Source: Haliclystus octoradiatus
Taxonomy: Eukaryota > Cnidaria > Staurozoa > Stauromedusae > Haliclystidae
NCBI GenBank assembly: GCA_916610825.1
Contig: OU744452.1
Span: 14,550,110-14,614,109, forward strand
Direction of reading: 5' to 3'
DNA: 64,000 nt
Each line of letters opens with the position of its first letter. The stretch's first letter is position 1. This document shows, piece by piece, positions 12,101 through 21,100 of this stretch. The notes beneath the pieces were generated by a model. That model was not told where the DNA came from and did not search any database. It saw only the letters and a program-made list of their open reading frames with translations. A program made the position numbers and the translations under genes.

Positions 12101-15100
12101 TTGCCAACTACTTTTATTTTGGCCCCTCCATAGGCTTCCAAAACTTTGTTACATTTGCTAACTTTAGCCTTTGGGTTGCAGCGTCTGAGAGTTTGAATTG
12201 GTAATACATTGCACCCTGCTCCTGTATCTGCTTTTGTGATGATATGAAATTTACTATCAGCTAGCTCTAATTTTACAGTCAATTGGTCTGATTTTGATGA
12301 TTTGCTGTCCCTTACATTGAATATAATAATACTATCTACGTCTTGTGATTGTATGTCATTGATATTTCCAGACTCTTGTTTCTCTTTGGTCTTTGTAATT
12401 ACTCCTTTAGATCTGCAGACAGTAGCAAAGTGGTTAGGCTTGTCACATGTGAGGCATATTTTTCCAAATGCAGGACATTTACGAGGTATATGACTTCCTC
12501 CACAATATTTACAGTTATCAATCCTTCCTTTTGGCTGTTTTGATTTCATGAGATTTATTTGACTGCTTTCAGTTTGGAGTTCATTCCCTATTCTTATGGC
12601 TCCTTCTTTATGGCGACATATCTGTATGGCTTTTTCTAAATTGAGATTCGTTGTGTATAGCAGCTCTGCTCTGATACTGTCAGAATATATTCCTAACACA
12701 ACCTGATCTTTAAGTAAACGATCTGTAAGTGTTTCTCCATCTTGTGATTGGCATATAGGGTAATTGCAATATGGCAGCTGATTTCTTAAAGCAGTTAGGA
12801 AGTTATCAAAAGGCTCATCTGCTTTTTGTTTCCTTGAAAAGAATTTATGGCTTTCATAGCTGTCATTTTTCTTTGGTGAATAATATTTGTTGAATTTATC
12901 CAGCACTTCATCAAGATCATTCTTATTATTTAATTCTAAACTTCTGTAAATAGTTCTGCCCTCTTGTCCTAATAATGTGAGAAGTATTGCAACTTTTACT
13001 TCACCTGATTTGGACTTCTTGTCAGTGGCCAGAAGATAAAACTTGAAACCTTCCTCCCAATCATTCCAGCTTTGGGCCAAGTTACCACAATTGTCTGCTC
13101 TAAATGGCTTTGGTGGTTTGAAAGTATTCTCTTCTGACATAATGTAGACTTGGATTACTTAGTCTGACACCATGTTATATTATTAAGAATGAAGTATAGA
13201 TATATATATTCAATGACTAGTCAGGTAGTTCATGTACTCAAGATGGCTGCTTTATTCTGGTTATTCTGATATGCCACATGGCCTTAAACAAGGTGGCCTC
13301 ATAATGAAGTATAAATGAATCATTATGAGGCAATCTAAGATAATCAAGATTTAGCATTAATCTAATCAGATCTAACATTATAACAATATGGACAACACAT
13401 TTGTAATTGTGCACAAGAAAATAGAATTGTGGCATATACGCAGCTGTAAGCTTAAGTATTTCAATTGCTATCTTCGAAAATGCACAAGTTTGCAAATTAA
13501 TATCTCAAAATTTTCTTTAATTTTTCTCCAAAATATTATTGGGGAGGTGTCACAACCCCACATCCTCCCAGGAATTATTATTGTGAAAATATTATCTTAA
13601 TAGTAATGGAATGGAGAAAATTATATTGTAAAAGATATACATGATGTTTCAACGTAAAGCAAAGGAAAATAAATGTATAGATTTCTATAAAATAAATTTA
13701 TAGACTTACCACACCACGAAATTTTGGCGGAATAATTCCAGAATAAAACGGTACAAATGCAGAACAAATTAGAGCCTACAACAATACAAAGTACAAACAT
13801 AGTTCAAGAACATTTGGTACCTCGGCATTTAGCCTGTTTGCAGACTTTATGTAGATCAATGGTTTGTTCATATACGGAGATCTGACAACAAACACAAAAT
13901 AAATCTAAATTGAAAGTTGACTGAATGAAATTTGATGAAGACAGCCACAAGATGTAATTCAAAACCAAACAGCTATAACAACAATCAACAATACTAAATT
14001 GTAAGATACAATAATTCTAACATTTTAAACAAAAAACGTAGCTTACATCTATTAAATCTTTGTTTGATGTAAATTCACTAACAATGAGATTGGACATGTC
14101 ACTAACTTTCGTTAACGAAACATGAAGTTTTCCAGAAGCATGAAGATACGCATTTTCAGGTAGAAATCGATTAAATGTTTTACGAATATAATCTGATGGA
14201 TCAAAGTCCGTACTTAATGGTCCAAATGTAGGAGATCTAGCTTTTTCAGCTAATTTCAAGACAAACCGAACACAATCTTCCGTATCATGATTGAACAAAA
14301 TTGAACAAGATGATAAAGCCCCAGCTGAAGCGCCACCGAAATTACTTATATTTGACAATAAACCAGGTGCATGTTGTCTTAAACATCCTATAACTCCGAC
14401 ATGATAGATTGCTAGAAACCCACAGCCGGAGAAAGCAATGTTTAGTTTTTCATTTATTGGAGACATCTTGAAATCTCCAAACCAGCTAAGAGGTAGAAAA
14501 TTTTCAAAAACAATAAGACACCACAACAAACTTTGAAAACTTGGACCTTTACAATAGTATTCAAGTTGTACTCTTCTTCTTCTTATAAATAAACAGACAA
14601 AACAGCTTTGTTATTCTTGATGTGACTTCTCCAAAAAAGAGACCAAGAAACTGCGTCACAGAGGAACTCTTTTTGAAGGTTGTGGAAGTCTTTAAAATTC
14701 CAAACAATATATTATATTAAAATCTTTAAATTATCTTTGATAGCAGAGAACATATGTTAAAATAAGACTTGAATAGTATTCAGTGGATATAAGTGTTACA
14801 AATTGAAGGCCATCGTCGACCGGCGAAAAATCAAAAATCGTTAGGAAAGTTTGAAAGCATGTTTCGTGTTTACGTTTTTGATGATGAGATACCATTCCCC
14901 CTGCACACCCCTGTTTAAGCCAATCGCAATAACTCAAATAGATCATGTGACAAAGCTCAATAACGCCGACAATGAAAAGATCAACATTTTTGAAGTGCAT
15001 GACTTTTTCTTTGACCACGTATTACATAATTTATGATTTATTCCTATCTTATCCTAAAGTTTATCCATGAGGAAATATAATAATAACTCAACCACCAGGA

Positions 15101-18100
15101 AATCATGTAAACTGAGGGTAAAATTAGAAAGAGGATAAAACCTCAAATCTCGCTCAAATGAATAACCATTCATTGTTTTCAACATGTCCGAAAATCGATC
15201 GAGATATCTCAAAATATTTTACATATTTTGTAGCCTGCTCGCAGACTCACTGTCAAAATGTAAACTTGGTAGAATCAGTTACTCAGTAGACTACTTCAGC
15301 TACTGCTCTAGTTTACATTGTGACAGTGAGTCTGAGAGCAGGCTACATAGTATAGTTTGTAGCTAAATGAATTTAGAAAAGCACACGCAAAAACTATGTT
15401 CTGTAAAAACTATTTGATACTCAATTGATAATACAGTAATATATAATGTGATTCAAAATTACCTCTACAAGTTCTTCCTTGGATTCAAACTGCGATACGA
15501 TAACATTCTCTAATTTCGGCATTCCAAATAAAGAATGTTGTGTTACCTGTAGCGAACGCGAGGATGACTATAAATTGAAACCGCCGTTGAATGTCGACTG
15601 GATTACTATTTTATTAGAATTCACTAAACAATGAAAAATACAAGGAATTAATACTATAAGCTGCACATATAACTAACAAGGTATTACATACAACAATGAA
15701 TTAAAGTCTTACATCGGTGAGCTTTTCTCCAACGGTAGTTGATTGAGATTGATATCGATTGTTACTGTTTCTTTGCTATATTTGTAACGGCATCGACGAC
15801 TACATTTCACTATATCTAAAGATTACAATATTACATGCAGCTTTTATAACAATTTTGAGACTAAACTATTTGCTTACTTTACATTTTATAATAATACAAT
15901 TGTTACGCTATGGGAAATTTGTGCTTTCAATGCATATATTTTTACAATTATATGACTTACAAATCATTTATTATTGTTTTCATTTTGCTACGGTCATCTT
16001 GAATTTTGCTGTATCATATTATCATGACGTAATCTATTCACGTGGTTAAATAAGTCTAAATATAAGTTTATAATGTCATTCTTTTTATAGTTCTTTTTCG
16101 AAGTATTTTATTATTTACAATTCAAAACACACCCCGCCATGGAAACCGTTGTTTTCATCATTTCATCAATATTGTTCCTTTGGCAGCAAAAGACATAACT
16201 TTGTAACGGGACGTTTGTATTCGCCATTCTGCGTTTTGACAATTGCGCTTCTTACAAGTCCATCTTTTCCTGGAAACGTCTCTGTAACTTTACCCATACT
16301 CCATTTGCCTCTTGGTATATTTCTCTCCATAAGTAACACAACATCTCCAACTTTCATCGACCTAGATTCTTTAATCCATTTCTTTCGACCAATGATAGTT
16401 GGTACATAATCTACTATCCACTTTTTCCAAAACAGATTGATCGTGCTTTGAACAAATTCGTATCTCTTTGATGGTGAAGGCGAGTCATCGAATGGTCCTT
16501 GTGGCACTGCTGCACTTGCTCTTCCTAGTAATATATGATTTGGTGTCAAATACGTCCCATCGTTGGGATCAGATGACATTGGTGATAATGGTCTTGAATT
16601 AACTAAATTCTCTATTTCACAAAGGTATGTGCATAACTCTTCATGCGTTAGCACTTTGTTGCCAATACTCGACTTCATGGACTTTTTTACCGACTTTACC
16701 ATTGATTCGACCACTCCTCCGTGATGGGGTGCCTCTGGGGTGTTGAATCTCCATACCATTTTATTTTCTGCCGCAAAATCCATCAGCTCCTTTTTGTTCC
16801 ATCCCTCAATCATCGTTTTCAATTCCTTTTCTGCGCCAACAAAATTGCTACCATTGTCGGATACTATCAGTGATGGCTGTCCTCTTCTGGAATAGAATCG
16901 ACGAAGTACTTGGAGGAACGCCTGTGTTGACATGTCTGAAGATGCTTCGATGTGTATAGCCCTTGTGCTGAGACATGTGAAAATCGCCCCATACCTCTTC
17001 TGTCTTCTTGTACGAATTCCCATTTTGACAATGATCGGTCCAAAATAATCAACAGCAACATTGTAAAATGGCGGCGTAAATGGCATAATTCTGAATTCTG
17101 GTAAATCAGCCATCTTCTGCAGTTGCACTTGTTCTCTCAGACGTCTACATGTTATGCATTGGTTGACGATGGACTTCGAAAGTGTTCTACCATTGACAAT
17201 CCAAAAGTACAGCCTGGAATCAGCCAGTGTTCGTTCAACTCCACAGTGGTTGGTCTTGTTGTGATGGTCTTTCATGATTAATCTGCTAATCCAGTTACGA
17301 CGAGGCAAGAGAATTGGATGCTTCTGATCATACGGTAAGCAATTTGCATTTTCCAATCGTCCTCCAACTCTGATTAACCCTTTTTCGTCAACAAATGGTG
17401 TCAGTTGCTCGTAGTTGCCATTCTCTAGTTGTTGAAACATCTCTGCTTGAACAGTCTTCAGTAGGTAGTCTTCTGCATTTGCCAATTCATCTGAGCTCAG
17501 AGGTCCTTTTGAAGCATTCTTGTTCTTTAAACTTTTGCAAAACCTCTGTACATATGCTGTTACCCTTTTCAGTCTTTTCCAGTTACTGAACTTGTTGACA
17601 TCTATAATGCTTTCTTCTTGTATAATTACTGTACATGTGATGACCTTTTTTCTTTTCTCGATGTCTTGATCTTGGTCTTCAAGTCTTGTGGGCTGCATAT
17701 CATCAGGCCATTGATCTTTAGGTTTCGTTAGGAAATCTGGTCCTTTCAGCCATCTCCCTTCCAATTCATTTGTTGTTATGCCTCTTGAGCCATCATCTGC
17801 ACTGTTTTCTTCTGAAGGGCAATGTCTCCAATCTGATGGTATTGAATCACTTTGTATTTCTCCCACTCTTACTGCCACGAATGGTTTGTATTGTCTTGAT
17901 TGACTCTTTATCCATGAAAGGACTATACTGCTGTCACTCCAGTAGGTTGTTTGTAAAATATCTAGTCTTGTTTCTTTTCTGATGGTTTTGGCCAATCTTG
18001 TCCCCAGAACAGCTGCTTGCAATTCAAGTCTTGGTATTGTTAATTGTTTAAGTGGTGCAACTCTTGTCTTTGCTGCAATGAATCTGACATCTATCTTCTT

Positions 18101-21100
18101 TGTTGTTCTGTCTTCACTTCTAAGGTAGGCACAGGTAGAGAACGCTTCTTGGCTTGCATCACAAAATACATGTAATTCCATGATTGCTGAATTTGATTCT
18201 TCTGGTGTTAAGCATCTTGGTATTTTGACATTTTCTAATTTCTCTATGTCCAGCAGCAGTTGTTCCCAGATCTTCTGGTGTTCTTCTGAGACAACATCAT
18301 CCCATTTGTAGCCTGTGCTCCAAAGTACTTGCATCAACATTTTGCCTCTCACCAACATAGCTGCTGCAATACCAATAGGATCAAAGATCTTTGCTATTTG
18401 GCTCAGAATCTCCCTCTTGGTCCAGTTGCCTTCCTTCTTCGATTGTTTAATTCTGAATGTCATGGTGTCATCTCTTGAATTCCAAATTGTTCCAAGGATC
18501 TTTTCTTGTTGTTGGTCAATTTCTTTTTCTTCCTGTCCTTCACTTTGTTCACTCTTCAATTCAGGGCAGTTTGTGACCCATTCCTTTAGTGGAAATCCTC
18601 CTCTTTGTAACACTTCTTCAATGTCACTGGCCAGTTGTGGTACATCTTCTGTAGCTTGAACTGAGTCGCATATGTCGTCTACGTATGTATTCCTTTGGAT
18701 GGTTTCAGCTGCCTTTGGAAATTCTCCTTTGCTGTCTTCTGCTGTTTTCCAAAGTACAGTTTGGGCCATGGCTGGTGCTGGCTTGTCTCCAAATGGCACT
18801 CTCAACATCATGTAGACATCAGGTGGCTTTGTGGTGTCCAAGTTCCTCCAAAGGTATCGATGCATGTGTTGATCTTTTTCAGGTAACTTTATTTGATTGA
18901 ACATTTTCGATATATCATTGCACAATGCCCATTTGTTTTCTCTAAATCTCAAGATGATGCCAAATAATGAATTGAGTAAATCTGGTCCTTTGTATAAGGC
19001 ATCATTGAGGCTTGTTTCTTGGTATGTTGCCGATGAGTCAAAAACAATTCTCAGTGGTGTTGATGGCTTGTCGTGACGAAGGACACCATGGTGTGGGATG
19101 TAGTTAATCGGCCCGTTGTGTGAATCAATTTCCTTTTGCGTCAATTTTCTTGAGAATCCAAGTTCTTCGTTCTTCATTATTTGTGCGTCATAGTTGTTTG
19201 CTAGTTTGTTGTCTTTCATCAGTTTCTTTTCAGTTGAGATCAATCTTCTATATGCCAAGTCGTAGTTGTTAGGCAAAGTAGTTGGAGGCTGTTTCCATGG
19301 TAACCCAATTTGATACCTATCATCAAGCTTTTTACAACTTTCCTTCAGTAGAACTGCAGCGTGCTTGTCATCTGGAGAACCAATCAATGAAGGGTCGCAG
19401 TTGCACGGTGTGGACTTCACTCCAAAGCTCTCAGTCTCCCAAAATGCCTTTATGTTGATGCTTTCTTCAGCCAATGAAACCGTGTTAGTTGATGCAGTGG
19501 AACATTGGATGTCATCATCATCTGTCTTCTTGTTGGCACTTCCTAGCAGTACCCATCCCAATGGGGTCATCATTGCAACTGGCATCCCTGGTTGACCTCT
19601 TCTCATTTCACCGACCAGTAGGTGTGCTTGATCCACGCCAAGTAGTACATCAATAGGGCCAGGTGAGTATGACAGGACAACGTCTTCCAGGTGCTGGTAG
19701 TTCTTTATGTTATCTTTTTGCATGTGCCCAACATCTGCACAGATTTTGTCGAGTTCAACAGCTGTCACTTTATGTTTTTTGCCATCCCCATTGATTGCTT
19801 CGATGATAAAATCAATTTTTCTTGACATCTGCCTTTTCTGATCACCACTAACCACTGACAAGTTTATGAAAGTTTCTTTTCCTTCCAGGCCAAGGGACTC
19901 AGCAAAACCTTTCCTAACCAATGAAATCTGCGAACCACTATCGATCAGAAGATTTGCCTTTCTTGTGATACCATTGTTGCCATTGACTTTCACTTGCAAT
20001 ACCGGTAATGCATTCTTATTCTGGGTGTTTGTTGTGGCATGTGCAGCTGCTGATTCCTTGTGTAGGGCTTCATGGTGAGTCTTGCTGCATTGCTCTTTAC
20101 CACATGTTCTTTTGCCTCTACAATCTCTGGCTGAGTGTCCATACTTTAAGCAACTGAAACATGCTCTACCTTCTTTGACCATCTGCCATCTGTCATCTAC
20201 ATTTGCTTCTAAGAATTGTGGACAGTCAGTAATTACATGCTCCTCTTTACATACCATACATACTTTCTTTTTTTGAGGTTTCTCGTTTGATTGAGTGACG
20301 TTTGTTGCTGCTGATTGCTTTGGTCTTTGAGGCTCTAGAGAATATGCTTGTGATTTGACAATGGATTCCTTCTCCAACCAATCGTCTAAGCCATGAACTG
20401 TTTGTAGCGCTCGACCTTCTCTGACGTCTCTACCCCATCTCTCGCGGTCTTCATCTGTCAGCTTTCTGACTATGCTTTTCAGCAGACCTGTTGATTCTAA
20501 ATCTGCTGTACAACCAGCATTCTTTAACTGTGTGATGATGTCTTGTACTGTGGTTGCAAATTTCAGGAAGCTATAGGCGTCTCCCTTTCGTATCGGCTTC
20601 AGTTCGTCTATCTGCTTGAAACATACATCTGTCAATTGGTCATTTCTTCCGTAGGTGGTATCGAGCTTTTTCCAGGCCATGTCATAATTCTCTATATTGC
20701 AAATCAGCTGATGTGGAATCTTTGCCAGTCTGCCTCTCAGGATGTGCAGTTTTGTGTTTTTATCTGTAGCATCTGGGTCTACCAATGCCTTGAATGCAGT
20801 TTTAAATTGTCTGTAATCCTTTAGAACACCAGAAAAATGTGGCAGTGTTAATTTGTAACGAATTGGTGCTGTTACACTTTTCTCTTGCTTCGTTGATTTA
20901 GCCGACTCTAAATTGTTCGTAGTAGCCGACTCTACTTTGTTCGTTGGTCTTTCAATGACATCATCTTGTTCGTCTTGCGTTTGAATGACGTCATCTGTTC
21001 TTTGATTGTCCGCTTCAGTGGGATTGGCTACATCTTCATCTTCTTCCGTCTGATCGGTTGATTGTTCGGCTGTCATTCCATTGTTTTCTTGTTCGATGTT

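Larger units (their letters stand above)
8980..13385 (-). mobile_element. Ty3/Gypsy LTR retrotransposon, complete
   Basis: Two 213-bp LTRs (8980-9192, 13173-13385) begin TGTTAT and end ATAACA and read as identical. The 5-bp target duplication is ATATG (8975-8979, 13386-13390). On the minus strand the primer-binding site right after the 5' LTR is TGGTGTCAGACTAAG, whose start fits a tRNA-Leu 3' end. A polypurine tract AAAAGGGAAGA (9203-9193) precedes the 3' LTR. One uninterrupted gag-pol frame fills the interior. It lies in the lipase intron between the exons at 13710 and 8530, in the gene's orientation. Confidence 0.95.

Noticed and set aside
15759-16049. 96-codon frame repeated at 21759-22049
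   Set aside because: Antisense frame inside the two identical BEL/Pao LTRs; the duplication reflects the LTRs, not a gene family.
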